From Peteryoungia algae (lineage in GTDB: Bacteria; Pseudomonadota; Alphaproteobacteria; Rhizobiales; Rhizobiaceae), in the NCBI RefSeq assembly GCF_030369675.1, contig NZ_CP128477.1, forward strand, positions 1,426,001 to 1,490,000: a stretch of DNA of 64,000 nucleotides, read 5' to 3'. Below, one piece after another: positions 52,622 through 62,381 of this stretch; the first letter of the stretch is position 1; each line of letters opens with the position of its first letter. The translations under genes and the position numbers were made by a program. The notes beneath the pieces are model-generated. The model saw only the letters and a program-made list of their open reading frames with translations, did no database searches and was not told the DNA's origin.

Positions 52622-53971
52622 TCACATGGACACGGGGCCACCCGCCTTCACGCCAATGAGGAACCAGACCCGCATCGGCCCCTTGCCCTTGACGTCGATC
52701 TCACCACGCAATTCAAAATCGAACCGATCCTCCAGTCTCGATTTGAGGCAGTCGGCAACCTGGATCCGCCCCGCCACGCCGTGCGATTCCATGTGGGCTG
52801 CCGTGTTGACCGTATCGCCCCAGACGTCATAGAGGAGCTTGCTCGTACCGATGACACCGGCAACGACCGGCCCCGTATCGAGACCGATTCGCACCTCGAC
52901 CGGCTCCCCCACCTGCTCTGATATCCGCCGGCAGCACGCGAGCAGATCGAGCGCCATCAGCGCCACCGCCGCTTCGTGGTCGGACTTCGGCTCCGGCAGG
53001 CCGCCGGCAACCATGTAAGCATCGCCGATGGTCTTGATCTTCTCCAGTCCATGGGCACTCGCAATCGCATCGAATTGCCCGAAAACCCGCCCCAGAAACG
53101 CAATGACCTGTTGCGGCTCCCATCGCGCGGCCCGCGAAGTGAAGTCGACGATATCGGCAAACAAGATGGTGGCAGACGGGATCTGGTCTGCCACAACCTG
53201 GGTCCGGTGGTCGCGCAGCCGCATGGCCACGGCCTGCGGCAGGATGTTTTGCAGCAGACGCTCCGAAAACTGATGTTCCGATTCGAGCGCGGTCTCTGCC
53301 TGGGCCGCCTCCTTGAACGCGAAGAAGGAGATCGTGAAAATCAACAGGAAGGCAAAGGGGACAGTCAGGTAATAGAGTATGTGGAGAAAGAACGGCTCCA
53401 CATGGATGAAATCCAGCGGCGCAACGAACAGAACTTCGGTGGCGAGAAAGGCGATCAGCCCGACGATGGTCACACAGGCCGACACCAGCAGGCGCTCCGA
53501 ACCGAACACCAGCAGGGAGGCAGCAGCCCCCGGCAGAAAATAGAAATGCAGCCCTGAGTCACGACCGAAAAACATGCAATAGCCGACCCCGAAGATCAGC
53601 CACATCATGCAGAGGTAAAGGGCACCTGCGATCGGACCGTACCGGTGAAAATAGGGCGTCAGCGCATAGAAGAGCAATTGCGGGGAAAAGGCGATGATCG
53701 CCGGCAACAGTCCGTACCAGTCGTAGAGCGCATAGAGCACGATGTAGGGAATGGTCATCAGGCTGACCATCGCCGCGATGACATTGGTCACTGCGAGCCT
53801 GCGGCGAATGCGTGGCGAATATCCCGCCGTCCCAATCCTCGCCACCCACCAGACTGCATTCGGCAAACGCCAGAACGAGCGTGGTTTGAGCCCATTTTGG
53901 GCTATGAAGTCGAGTTCGGGCTGCGACACTCTTGCATCCGGTGCGAATGGTCCGGCACCTGCATCTCGCAT
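52622..53971 (-). CDS. Membrane-bound class III adenylate cyclase
   Basis: About 449 aa. Six hydrophobic segments (about 65-240) precede a class III cyclase domain: metal-binding Asp in ATILFADIVDFTS, the adenine-selecting Lys in LEKIKTIGDAYMVAGG, second Asp in LYDVWGDTVNTAAHMES, and the IGLDTGPVVAGVIG strand. The Lys/Asp pair indicates ATP rather than GTP. The reading frame runs to a TTG at 54001; the ATG at 53971 is my preferred start, though neither has a strong ribosome site. It follows dnaG by about 40 bp, so it is probably co-transcribed with it. Confidence 0.86.
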   Translation of the reverse strand: MRDAGAGPFAPDARVSQPELDFIAQNGLKPRSFWRLPNAVWWVARIGTAGYSPRIRRRLAVTNVIAAMVSLMTIPYIVLYALYDWYGLLPAIIAFSPQLLFYALTPYFHRYGPIAGALYLCMMWLIFGVGYCMFFGRDSGLHFYFLPGAAASLLVFGSERLLVSACVTIVGLIAFLATEVLFVAPLDFIHVEPFFLHILYYLTVPFAFLLIFTISFFAFKEAAQAETALESEHQFSERLLQNILPQAVAMRLRDHRTQVVADQIPSATILFADIVDFTSRAARWEPQQVIAFLGRVFGQFDAIASAHGLEKIKTIGDAYMVAGGLPEPKSDHEAAVALMALDLLACCRRISEQVGEPVEVRIGLDTGPVVAGVIGTSKLLYDVWGDTVNTAAHMESHGVAGRIQVADCLKSRLEDRFDFELRGEIDVKGKGPMRVWFLIGVKAGGPVSM

Positions 53972-54010
53972 TTGTCGCCGAGGCGCAACATATTTATGCA
54001 AACGATTACA

Positions 54011-56008
54011 TCAGCTGCGCCCGGTGGCGGCACCCTTGACGCGACCGGACATCACGCCGAAGCCATCGATGATCGCCTCCTGGTTTTCCATCCGCGTCAC
54101 CTCGAGCTGAACCTCGTGCAGCGCACTGATCACCTGCTCGATGCGGCCGGCATCATCTGTCTCCGTCGCCTCTGCGACCTCGCGCTCCAGTTCCATGCGC
54201 TGGCGCTTCAGTGCACGCGCCCGCTTGTAGAGCGAGAGTGCCTGCCCATAGCCCTCGCGCGCATCCTCGGACGCCGCGATCTCGGTCGCGATCCACAGGC
54301 GGGCGTTGCGGATCTGCTGATCGAGCGCACGCAGCAGCGTGCCATGACCGTGAGCTTCCAGTTTCTGGATCAGTTCCTCGCGAGTCAGCGACGAACCGGC
54401 TTCGGCAACCGCGGTCAAAAGCGACGACCACATCTTCTGGAGCCCGACATTTTCATAGTCGATGGAGGCGATCTCGTCATATTCGTCCTCGAGCAATCGC
54501 GGATGATTGACGATGGTGAGCGCAAGCACGCTCTCCCGAAGGGTCGGCTGGTCGAGAGCGCCGCGCACGAGCCCCGAGCGCGCGAGCCGATCCGAAATCG
54601 CCCCACGGCTGGAAGCAACAGGTCCCGGAGGGCGTCCACCGGTCCGACCGCCCTGCTGCCCCTGTCCGCGCCCGCCATTCTGGAAATTGCCACGCTCGCC
54701 ACGTCCCGGCTGGCTTGCCTGGAAGAAGCTATAGAGCCTGTCGCGGACATCCTGCTGGTAATGACGTCGGACATTCTCATCGCCGATCACATTGACGATC
54801 TGCTTGAGCTTCGCCTCGAGCTCGGCCCGCTTTTCCGGCGTATCAAACCCACCACCTTGCGTCTCGCGCGTCCAGACCATCTCGGCGAGTGGCCGGGCTT
54901 CGGACAGCACGCGATCGAAGGGCTGGCGCCCGTCCCGCTTCACCAGGTCGTCAGGGTCCTTACCGTCAGGCAGCATGGCAAAACGGAGCGACTGACCCGG
55001 CTTGATGTGCGGCAGGGCAAGATCCACGGCGCGGAAGGCGGCTCTCTGCCCCGCACCATCGCCGTCGAAGCAAAGCACCGGCACGGGCGTCGTCTTCCAC
55101 ATCAGTTGCAACTGATTTTCGGTCAGCGCCGTCCCAAGTGGAGCGACCGCATTCTCGATCCCCGCCTGATAGAGCGCGATCACATCCATGTAGCCTTCGA
55201 CCGCAATCAGCGTGTCGGCCCCGTCCGCCCCCTGCATCGCTCTGCGCGCGCGAGAAAAATTGTAGAGCACATTGCCTTTGTGGAAGAGTTCCGTCTCGTT
55301 GGAATTGAGATATTTCGCCATCGCATCCGGCGCCATGGCGCGACCGCCAAAGGCAATGACCTTGTCGCGCGACGAGAGGATCGGAAACATGATGCGATCG
55401 CGAAAGCGGTCATAGGAGACGGGAATATCGGGCCCATGCACGACGAGCCCGCATGCCTCGATCTGCTCCCGCGCCACGCCCTTGGACGCCAGATATTCCT
55501 TCAGCGCATTGCGGCTTTCCGGTGCATAGCCAAGCCGAAATGTCTCGATCGTTCGACCGGAGAGCCCGCGCTCACGCAGGTAAGCCCGCGCCCTGGCGCC
55601 GTTCGCCGTCTGCAACTGGTCCTGGAAGAACTGGGTCGCCATCTCCATGACGTCCTGCAAGGTGGTGCGCTCACGCTCACGGCGCTCCGCCTGCGGGTCC
55701 GGCTGCGGCATTGAAATGCCGGCCATGTCGGCCACCTGCTGTACAGCCTCGATGAAGCTCAAGCCCTCTAGATCCGTCAGAAAGCGGAAATGGTCGCCGG
55801 ATACCCCACAGCCGAAGCAATGATAGCGCCCCTTGCGATCCTCGCAGTGAAAGCTTGGGCTCTTTTCGCCATGGAAGGGGCAACAAGCCCAATAATCCTG
55901 TCGGGACACATTGGTTTTCTTGCGATCCCAGGTCACGCGACGACCCACGACGGCCGAAATCGGCACGCGGTCACGGATCTCGTCGAGAAAGTCGTTGGAA
56001 AAGCGCAT
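54011..56008 (-). CDS. dnaG: DNA primase
   Basis: A 665-aa primase. The N-terminal CHC2-type zinc ribbon uses C43, H46, C64 and C67 (CPFHGEKSPSFH and YHCFGCG). The RNA polymerase core has the TOPRIM block LIAVEGYMDVIALYQAG near 265, with DGDGAG further on. A Gly/Gln-rich linker near 440-470 leads to the helicase-binding C-terminal domain. It makes RNA primers for lagging-strand synthesis with DnaB. Confidence 0.97.
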   Translation of the reverse strand: MRFSNDFLDEIRDRVPISAVVGRRVTWDRKKTNVSRQDYWACCPFHGEKSPSFHCEDRKGRYHCFGCGVSGDHFRFLTDLEGLSFIEAVQQVADMAGISMPQPDPQAERRERERTTLQDVMEMATQFFQDQLQTANGARARAYLRERGLSGRTIETFRLGYAPESRNALKEYLASKGVAREQIEACGLVVHGPDIPVSYDRFRDRIMFPILSSRDKVIAFGGRAMAPDAMAKYLNSNETELFHKGNVLYNFSRARRAMQGADGADTLIAVEGYMDVIALYQAGIENAVAPLGTALTENQLQLMWKTTPVPVLCFDGDGAGQRAAFRAVDLALPHIKPGQSLRFAMLPDGKDPDDLVKRDGRQPFDRVLSEARPLAEMVWTRETQGGGFDTPEKRAELEAKLKQIVNVIGDENVRRHYQQDVRDRLYSFFQASQPGRGERGNFQNGGRGQGQQGGRTGGRPPGPVASSRGAISDRLARSGLVRGALDQPTLRESVLALTIVNHPRLLEDEYDEIASIDYENVGLQKMWSSLLTAVAEAGSSLTREELIQKLEAHGHGTLLRALDQQIRNARLWIATEIAASEDAREGYGQALSLYKRARALKRQRMELEREVAEATETDDAGRIEQVISALHEVQLEVTRMENQEAIIDGFGVMSGRVKGAATGRS

Positions 56009-56242
56009 CTGTATCCCTGGGAAGCTGATCCTCCATATAGGCGCGCCGGACGCGCAGCGCCAAGGCTTTCACGCGGCATACCCGTTATTCACAGCGGTCA
56101 TTTTCAAAGACGACTGTGAATGCGCCTCAGGGCTCGCTCAGAGATCCCCTTGTCGCTGAGCCTGAACGACATTCCGGTGAGTAACAGCGCGGTCCTGTGC
56201 CATCTCGTCGACGAACGAAGCGTGCGAAGCCCTGAAACGCAA

Positions 56243-56264
56243 GACGCCGCCCGAAGGCGGCGTC
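56243..56264 (-). terminator. Rho-independent terminator after GatB/YqeY gene
   Basis: GACGCCGCC and GGCGGCGTC, 9-bp perfect stem; on the minus strand the loop is TTCG, a very stable tetraloop, followed by TTGCGTTTC. It lies 22 bp after the yqeY-like stop, so dnaG probably has its own promoter in 56009-56242. Confidence 0.75.
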
Positions 56265-56285
56265 GCAAACTCGAAAACGTGAGCC

Positions 56286-56738
56286 TTACTTGAGCAGGTC
56301 CTTGACCACGCCCGAGGCCTTCCCGAAATCCATCTGGCCCGAATAGCGCTCCTTGAGCGTGCTGATGCACTTGCCCATGTCGCGCAGACCTTGTGCCCCG
56401 GTCTCGTTGATCACGGCGGCGCAAAGCTCCCGCACCTTCTCTTCCGGCAGCTGCTCCGGCATGAAGGACTTGATGATCTCGATTTCCTCGCGCTCCTGCG
56501 CAGCAAGCTCCGGACGATTGTTCTCCGCATAAATGCGGGCGGACTCGTCGCGCTGCTTCATCATCTTCATCAGGATCTGCATGATTTCATCGTCGCTCAC
56601 CGGATCCTTGCCGGTGCCGCGATGCGCGATGTCCCGGTCCTTGATCGCGGTCTGGATCAGACGCACGGTCGACGTCCTGCGGACATCCTTGGCCTTCAGG
56701 GCCTCTTTCAGCGAGTTGGCGAGCGTGTCGCGTAGCAT
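56286..56738 (-). CDS. GatB/YqeY domain protein
   Basis: A 150-aa protein. SLKEALKAKDVRRTSTVRLI, MMKQRDESARIYAENNRPEL and the C-terminal GKCISTLKERYSGQMDFGKA match the YqeY family, whose fold occurs as the tail of the tRNA-dependent amidotransferase subunit GatB. Stand-alone members are often encoded next to dnaG and rpoD. The molecular role is not settled. It is divergent from carA. Confidence 0.92.
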   Translation of the reverse strand: MLRDTLANSLKEALKAKDVRRTSTVRLIQTAIKDRDIAHRGTGKDPVSDDEIMQILMKMMKQRDESARIYAENNRPELAAQEREEIEIIKSFMPEQLPEEKVRELCAAVINETGAQGLRDMGKCISTLKERYSGQMDFGKASGVVKDLLK

Positions 56739-57054
56739 TTTCTTCTCCGGTGAAAAGCCCGTTGCCCGGTGGCGATTGTGGCTTTTCCGTGTTTGTTTGA
56801 GTGGTTCACATAGCCAGACATCTGCTGCAGTGCAAACGAATTGAACAAACCATTGAAATGGCTTGGGAGAAATCCGGAGCGTAAGCGACTCCGGAATTGA
56901 CCTCGCGACGCGATGCGTCTATTGCTCGGCACCTGCACGCAAATTGACATCAGGGCTGAAAACGCGCGACTTCGCGCGCCTTCGATCTGCAACATAAATG
57001 GTCCTGCGATACCGCTCCGACAAGGGGCCGGCACGCGGGCAAAAAGGAACGACC
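56739..57054. promoter_or_regulatory. carA upstream region
   Basis: About 315 bp between divergent yqeY-like and carA genes. TTGACA at 56944-56949 could be a -35 box for carA but no good -10 follows at 17 bp. A hairpin TCCGGAG / CTCCGGA (56873-56895, 9-nt loop) lies upstream of that. No leader peptide or riboswitch was recognised. Confidence 0.4.
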
Positions 57055-58260
57055 ATGACCGCGACAGCTCCCTGGACGACCCGCAAGCCGACCGCCCTCC
57101 TCGTTCTCGCCGACGGCACCGTCATCGAAGGCCACGGCGTCGGCGCAACCGGCAAGGTCCAGGCCGAGGTCTGCTTCAACACGGCCCTGACAGGTTACGA
57201 AGAGATCCTGACCGATCCCTCCTATCTCGGTCAGATCGTCACCTTCACCTTCCCGCACATCGGCAATGTCGGCACCAATGACGAAGACATCGAAGACCTG
57301 ACGCCGGCAGCACGCCACGGCGCGGTCGGCACCATCTTCAAAGCCGATATCACCGAGCCTTCAAACTACCGTGCCGCGAGCCATCTCGACGCCTGGCTGA
57401 AGAGCCGTGGCATCATCGGCCTCTCCGGCGTCGATACACGCGCGCTGACCGCCTGGATCCGCGAGAACGGTGCCCCGAACGCCGTCATCGCCCACGATCC
57501 GAATGGTGTCTTCGACATCGAAGCCCTGAAGGCCGAAGCCAAGGCCTGGAGCGGCCTCGAAGGCCTCGACCTCGCCAAGGTCGCCACATCAGGCCAGTCT
57601 TCGGTCTGGAATGAAAAGGACTGGTCCTGGACCGAGGGCCACATGACGCTCGGTTCCGCCGATGCCAAATACCACATCGTCTGCGTCGATTTCGGCGTGA
57701 AGCGCAACATCCTGCGCCTTTTCGCGGGTCTCGACTGCAAGGTCACCGTCGTCCCCGCCACCACTTCGGCCGAAGACATTCTCGCGCTGAACCCGGATGG
57801 CGTCTTCCTGTCGAATGGCCCCGGCGACCCGGCCGCAACCGGCGCATATGCCGTTCCGGTCATCCAGAACCTGGTCAAGAGCGACAAGCCGCTCTTCGGC
57901 ATCTGCCTCGGCCACCAGATGCTGGGTCTCGCACTCGGCGGCAAGACCGAAAAGATGCACCAGGGGCACCATGGCGCCAACCACCCGGTCAAGGATTTCA
58001 CGACGGGCAAGGTAGAGATCGTTTCGATGAACCACGGCTTTGCAGTCGACTCCAAATCACTGCCCGAAGACGTTGAACAGACTCACATTTCTCTTTTCGA
58101 CGGTACCAATTGCGGCCTGCGTCTCAAGGGCAAGCCGGTCTTCTCCGTCCAGCACCACCCGGAAGCATCGCCCGGCCCGCAGGACAGCCACTACCTGTTC
58201 CGTCGCTTCATCAACATGGTTCGCGAGAACAAGGGCGAGCAGGCACTCGCCGAACGCTGA
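57055..58260 (+). CDS. carA: Carbamoyl-phosphate synthase small subunit
   Basis: A 401-aa glutamine amidotransferase subunit that supplies ammonia to CarB for arginine and pyrimidine synthesis. N-terminal domain: VQAEVCFNTALTGYEEILTD. C-terminal class I GATase triad: C284 in GICLGHQMLGLA, and His/Glu in VQHHPEASPGPQDS. The ATG at 57055, with AAGGAACGACC upstream, gives the normal N-terminus; the frame from 56998 is longer without support. carB is not in the window next to it. Confidence 0.97.
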   Translation: MTATAPWTTRKPTALLVLADGTVIEGHGVGATGKVQAEVCFNTALTGYEEILTDPSYLGQIVTFTFPHIGNVGTNDEDIEDLTPAARHGAVGTIFKADITEPSNYRAASHLDAWLKSRGIIGLSGVDTRALTAWIRENGAPNAVIAHDPNGVFDIEALKAEAKAWSGLEGLDLAKVATSGQSSVWNEKDWSWTEGHMTLGSADAKYHIVCVDFGVKRNILRLFAGLDCKVTVVPATTSAEDILALNPDGVFLSNGPGDPAATGAYAVPVIQNLVKSDKPLFGICLGHQMLGLALGGKTEKMHQGHHGANHPVKDFTTGKVEIVSMNHGFAVDSKSLPEDVEQTHISLFDGTNCGLRLKGKPVFSVQHHPEASPGPQDSHYLFRRFINMVRENKGEQALAER

Positions 58261-58284
58261 GCGATCTCAGACGGATTGACGATG

Positions 58285-58310
58285 ACGGCCCGGTTTATCC
58301 CCGGGCCGTT
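58285..58310 (+). terminator. Terminator of carA
   Basis: ACGGCCCGG and CCGGGCCGT make a 9-bp stem with TTTATCC loop, followed by TTTGC, 24 bp after carA. It overlaps the last codons of the convergent MATE gene. Confidence 0.7.
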
Positions 58311-59707
58311 TGCATGTCATGCCGGACCTTCATGTAGAAGCGAAGGCTCAGCATGACGGCAGCGCTCGCCAGCCCCAGGCAGAAACCATACCAGATGCCG
58401 ATGCCGCCAATCCCGAGCGGAAAGGCCATGAGCCAGGCGAGGAAAAACCCGATCGGCCAGTAGGCGATGAGAGCGAGGATCATCGGCACCCGCGCATCTT
58501 TGAGACCACGCAACAGGCCCGCTGCGATCGCCTGCAACCCGTCGACCAGCTGGAAGAACCCCGCCACCATGACCAGTGGCCCGGCAAAGGCGAGAACAGC
58601 CGGCGCGGCCGGCGCGTTTCCGTTGATGAAGGCGGCAGACAGCTGTTGCGGCACCAGCAGGAACAGGATTGCGCCCGACAGGGACATGAGACCGGCAATG
58701 CCGAGCACCGTGATCGATGCCCGCACCAGTTCCGGATAATTGCCCCGGCCATGCGCAAGACCGACCCGCACGGTTGCCGCTTGCGCCAATCCAAGCGGCA
58801 GCATGAAGGCAATCGACGCGAGCTGCAGTGCAATGCCATGGGCCGCCAGTTCGATCGTGCCGATCCGGCCCATCAAGAGCGAGGCCGCGCTGAACAGGCT
58901 GACCTCCGCCAGAACCGTGACGCTGATCGGCAGACCGAGATGCAGCACTTCGCGAAAGGCCTGCCAATCGGGCCTCCAGAAGCGGATGAAGAGCTCGTAG
59001 CGCCGCGTCTCGTCACGGGTCTGGATATAGATGACCATCGCCACGAAGCTCACCCATTGCACAATGACGGCGACAATCGCCGCACCGGTCATGCCGAGCG
59101 CTGGCAGCCCGAAATGGCCAAGCACCAGCGCATAGGCGAGAATGGCGTTGAGAACCAGGATGCCCAGCGTCACCCAGAGCACGATCCGTGCCCGTCCCGT
59201 TGCGCTGACCAGCGCACGCAAGACGGCAAAAAGCAGGGCGGGCAGCAGGCCGAGCTGGATGATGAACACATAGCCCGCCGCAAGTGCTGCAACTTCGGGC
59301 TTCTGCCCAAGCGCGAGCAGGATCGTCTCGGCATTGAAGAACAGCGGCATCGTCAGGAGCACGTAGAGGATCGACACCCACATGCCCATGCGGATGGAGC
59401 GACGGACGGAGACGACATCACCCCGACCATAGGCCTGCGCCACCATCGGCATGACAGCCATGGAAAAGCCCGAGCCGAAGATGAAGATCGTGAAGAAGAA
59501 CTGACCGGCCAGCACCATGGCGGCAAGCGGCACGGCGCCCAGCTGACCCACGATCACGACGTCGGTCGTATGAATGCCGAGCTGCGCCAGCTGCGCTCCG
59601 ATCAGCGGAATCCCCAGCGCAAGCGTTGCGCGAATATGCGACGTCCAGCTGCCGGCACCAACAGGTGCATGGCCGTGGGTATCGAGCGAAGCGATATCTG
59701 TGTGCAT
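58295..59707 (-). CDS. MATE family multidrug/toxin efflux transporter
   Basis: A 470-aa integral membrane protein with about twelve hydrophobic segments in two similar halves. LGIPLIGAQLAQLGIHTTDV in TM1 and GSGFSMAVMPMVAQAYGRGD are typical of the NorM branch. It exports drugs or metabolites with Na+ or H+ antiport. I chose ATG 59707; a start at 59758 adds 17 residues. Its 3' end meets carA's terminator. Confidence 0.9.
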   Translation of the reverse strand: MHTDIASLDTHGHAPVGAGSWTSHIRATLALGIPLIGAQLAQLGIHTTDVVIVGQLGAVPLAAMVLAGQFFFTIFIFGSGFSMAVMPMVAQAYGRGDVVSVRRSIRMGMWVSILYVLLTMPLFFNAETILLALGQKPEVAALAAGYVFIIQLGLLPALLFAVLRALVSATGRARIVLWVTLGILVLNAILAYALVLGHFGLPALGMTGAAIVAVIVQWVSFVAMVIYIQTRDETRRYELFIRFWRPDWQAFREVLHLGLPISVTVLAEVSLFSAASLLMGRIGTIELAAHGIALQLASIAFMLPLGLAQAATVRVGLAHGRGNYPELVRASITVLGIAGLMSLSGAILFLLVPQQLSAAFINGNAPAAPAVLAFAGPLVMVAGFFQLVDGLQAIAAGLLRGLKDARVPMILALIAYWPIGFFLAWLMAFPLGIGGIGIWYGFCLGLASAAVMLSLRFYMKVRHDMQTARG

Positions 59708-59995
59708 GGCTTGGATCTCAACGAAAAAAGCCGCTTCCAGGATCCTGGCGAGCGGCATGTCGTAACGGGATAGGCGCCAATCCCCAGTCCATCAAGACGA
59801 AATCATCAACCTGCAGAATTTTTGCGCGATACATCAGAGATTTTGATGAAAATCCGCCGATATTCGGCGGTTTGCGCTTTGACACCGGTCATAAAATGCA
59901 AATTGAGGTCGAAAATGGAGCAAACCGACCTTTTCCACTTTCATGGATCGCGCTTATGGTCTCCTCCCCTGAAAGCAGAAAGAAATGATCGAGAC

Positions 59996-60475
59996 ATGTT
60001 GGAACTGATTTGGCGTGGCGCGATCATCGGCGTCGGAGCAACACTTGCCATGGATATCTGGGCAGTCATTCTGACAACAGTTTTCAGGCAGCCCAGGCCC
60101 AACTGGGCGCTGGTCGGACGCTGGTTCTATCATTTGAAATCCGGACGGGTCTTCCATGACACGATCGCGGATGCGGAGCCTTACAGCCACGAACTGGCCC
60201 TCGGCTGGTTCTCACACTACGCCGTCGGCATCGCCTACGGCATCATGCTGGCACTGCTTGCCGGGGCCGCATGGGTCGCCGAGCCCACCTTCCTGCCCGC
60301 CTGGATCTGGGCGATCGTCACGGTCGCCGCCGGTTGGTTCCTTCTGCAGCCGGGCCTGGGGCTCGGCTGGGCAGCCGCAAAGACACCGAACCCCACAAAG
60401 GTCCGTGCCCTCAACCTCGCCGCTCATACGGTCTTTGGTCTGGGCCTCTGGCTGACGGCACTCCTGATCCGGTAA
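59996..60475 (+). CDS. DUF2938 family membrane protein
   Basis: A 159-aa protein with four hydrophobic segments. MLELIWRGAIIGVGATLAMDIW and GWFSHYAVGIAYGIMLALLAG and the PGLGLGWAAAKTPNP block match DUF2938. Function unknown. The start at 59996 begins right at the first membrane helix; the frame is open further upstream to 59822 without a ribosome site. The 59708-59995 gap before it shows no gene. Confidence 0.78.
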   Translation: MLELIWRGAIIGVGATLAMDIWAVILTTVFRQPRPNWALVGRWFYHLKSGRVFHDTIADAEPYSHELALGWFSHYAVGIAYGIMLALLAGAAWVAEPTFLPAWIWAIVTVAAGWFLLQPGLGLGWAAAKTPNPTKVRALNLAAHTVFGLGLWLTALLIR

Positions 60476-60488
60476 GGAAACCGACGCG

Positions 60489-61415
60489 TCAGATCGCGCC
60501 GGAGAAGGTGTCGCATGTGCTCACATTGCCGCTGTCGTAGCCGCGCTTGAACCATTTCATCCGCTGGGCGGAGGTGCCGTGATTGAAGGCGTCGGGGACC
60601 ACATAACCCTGGCTGCGCTTCTGCAGCGTATCGTCACCGATCTGCTGCGCGGCATTCAGCGCTTCCTCAAGGTCACCGTCGGAGAGGATCCCTTCCTTGT
60701 CAGCCGATTTCGCCCAGATCCCGGCATAACAATCGGCCTGCAATTCGACGCGCACTGACATCTGGTTCGCCTCCCGCTGTCCCATGGACCGGCGCTGGCG
60801 GTTGAACTCCGGCAGCACGCCCGTCAGGTTCTGCACGTGATGCCCGACCTCATGCGCAATGACATAGGCTTGGGCAAAGTCACCGGCGGCATCGAACTTC
60901 TGTTCGAGCTGGTCAAAAAATTCGGTGTCGAGATAGACCTTGCTGTCCGCCGGGCAATAGAACGGGCCGGTGGCCGACGAAGCCTGGCCGCAGGGTGAGG
61001 ATGTCGAGCCACCGAATAGCACCAGCGTCGGCTCCCGGTATTGCTCGCCGGAGGCGGAAAAGATCGCATTCCAGGTGGTTTCCGTCTCGGCCAGCACAGT
61101 CCGGACAAAGGCGGTCGTCTCATCGCTGGATTGCCCCGCCGGCCGTTGTCCGATCGACTGCTCGTATCCGGAGCCGGAACCGCCGACATTGCCCTCGCCC
61201 AACACCTGAAGCATGTCGATGCCCATCGCCTTGAGCACGAAATAGATCACGACAAGAAAAATGATCGTGCCGAAGCTCAGGCCTCCGCCACGGCGGCCGC
61301 CCATGGGGAGCTGGATCCCGGACCGGCCAAAGGGATTGCGACCCAATCCTCTGCCGGAAGATTGCCCGCGCCGGTCCTCGATATTGTCCGACTGCCGACG
61401 GCCTCTCCATTCCAT
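60489..61415 (-). CDS. Neutral zinc metallopeptidase (YpfJ family)
   Basis: A 308-aa protein with one N-terminal membrane helix (FGTIIFLVVIYFVLKAMGI) after a charged cytoplasmic tail, and a periplasmic peptidase domain. VIAHEVGHHVQNLTGVLP carries the HExxH zinc site; VELQADCYAGIWA supplies the downstream Glu ligand. The family (KPN_02809/YpfJ) is conserved but its physiological substrate is unknown. Confidence 0.9.
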   Translation of the reverse strand: MEWRGRRQSDNIEDRRGQSSGRGLGRNPFGRSGIQLPMGGRRGGGLSFGTIIFLVVIYFVLKAMGIDMLQVLGEGNVGGSGSGYEQSIGQRPAGQSSDETTAFVRTVLAETETTWNAIFSASGEQYREPTLVLFGGSTSSPCGQASSATGPFYCPADSKVYLDTEFFDQLEQKFDAAGDFAQAYVIAHEVGHHVQNLTGVLPEFNRQRRSMGQREANQMSVRVELQADCYAGIWAKSADKEGILSDGDLEEALNAAQQIGDDTLQKRSQGYVVPDAFNHGTSAQRMKWFKRGYDSGNVSTCDTFSGAI

Positions 61416-61536
61416 GGTGCTTCCCTCTCCACTTACGCAGCTATCAATGAGAACATAGCCGAACTGTTCCCTCGCACCAGTGGGCGCGCGATTTTCTTGC
61501 GCAGCGAGGCACGCAACCGGGGCGAATGGCTGTCAC

Positions 61537-62205
61537 TCAACCCTTCGCGTATCCGTACTCCCCGCCCCGCGCGAGCGCCCGCTGATAGGCCGGCCGTGCG
61601 CGGATCTGTTCCATCCAGCCGCGCAGCACGCTCGTATCCTTGGCACCGGCGATCCGTGTCGTGCCGGCTTCGACCGGAAAACTCATCGCGATGTCGGCTG
61701 CGGAGAAATCCTTGCCGGCGAACCAGCCTTCCTTGCCGACCTCCGCGATCCAGAGATCCAGATGGTCGGAGAGTTGTGGATCGAGCAATTTGCGCGAGAC
61801 ACCCTGGCTGATCATCCGCGCGACTGGCCGGACGAAAAAGGGAACCTGACCCGGAATGCGGGCAAAGATCAGCTTCATCACCAGAAGCGGCATGGCCGAA
61901 CCCTCGGCATAATGCATCCAGTAGCGATAGCGCAGCCGCTCATCCGTGCCGGCGGCAGGTCGCAGTCCTTCTCCACCATAGGTCTCGATCAGATAGTCCA
62001 TGATCGCGCCGCTCTCGGCGACCACCCGTCCATCGTCCTCGATGACAGGTGACTTGCCCAGCGGATGCACGGCCTTCAACTCCTTCGGCGCGAGATAGTC
62101 CTTCGTGCGATGATACACCTTGACCTGATAGTCGAGCCCCAGTTCTTCCAGCATCCAGAGGATGCGATGCGCGCGGGAATTGTCGAGATAATGCACGGTG
62201 ATCAT
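61537..62205 (-). CDS. Glutathione S-transferase family protein
   Basis: A 222-aa protein. N-terminal thioredoxin-like domain (LDNSRAHRILWMLEELGLDY, then HPLGKSPVIEDDGRVVAESGAI with the cis-Pro and the ES glutathione-binding pair) and a helical C-terminal domain. Cytosolic, conjugating or reducing substrates with glutathione. Monocistronic. Confidence 0.9.
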   Translation of the reverse strand: MITVHYLDNSRAHRILWMLEELGLDYQVKVYHRTKDYLAPKELKAVHPLGKSPVIEDDGRVVAESGAIMDYLIETYGGEGLRPAAGTDERLRYRYWMHYAEGSAMPLLVMKLIFARIPGQVPFFVRPVARMISQGVSRKLLDPQLSDHLDLWIAEVGKEGWFAGKDFSAADIAMSFPVEAGTTRIAGAKDTSVLRGWMEQIRARPAYQRALARGGEYGYAKG

Positions 62206-62381
62206 CAGGAAGGATCCTTGGATTGTCGTTGATCGAGCTATCTAGAGGCCGCAGGTACATCCGTCGAGGCGAAGCTCCAACTTTCTCTCGGCACGCCGCC
62301 CGATCGCACGATGCAAGCCCTTGGCAGGCCGGGCATCGCGTGCAAGTCTCGCGCGAAATTGCACTTTGGGAGGAGTGACAC

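Noticed and set aside
53645-55714. 689-aa plus-strand reading frame
   Set aside because: Antisense of dnaG and the cyclase; composition is Arg/His-rich and without motifs.
58310-59773. 487-aa plus-strand reading frame
   Set aside because: Antisense of the MATE transporter; charged, His/Gln-rich shadow.
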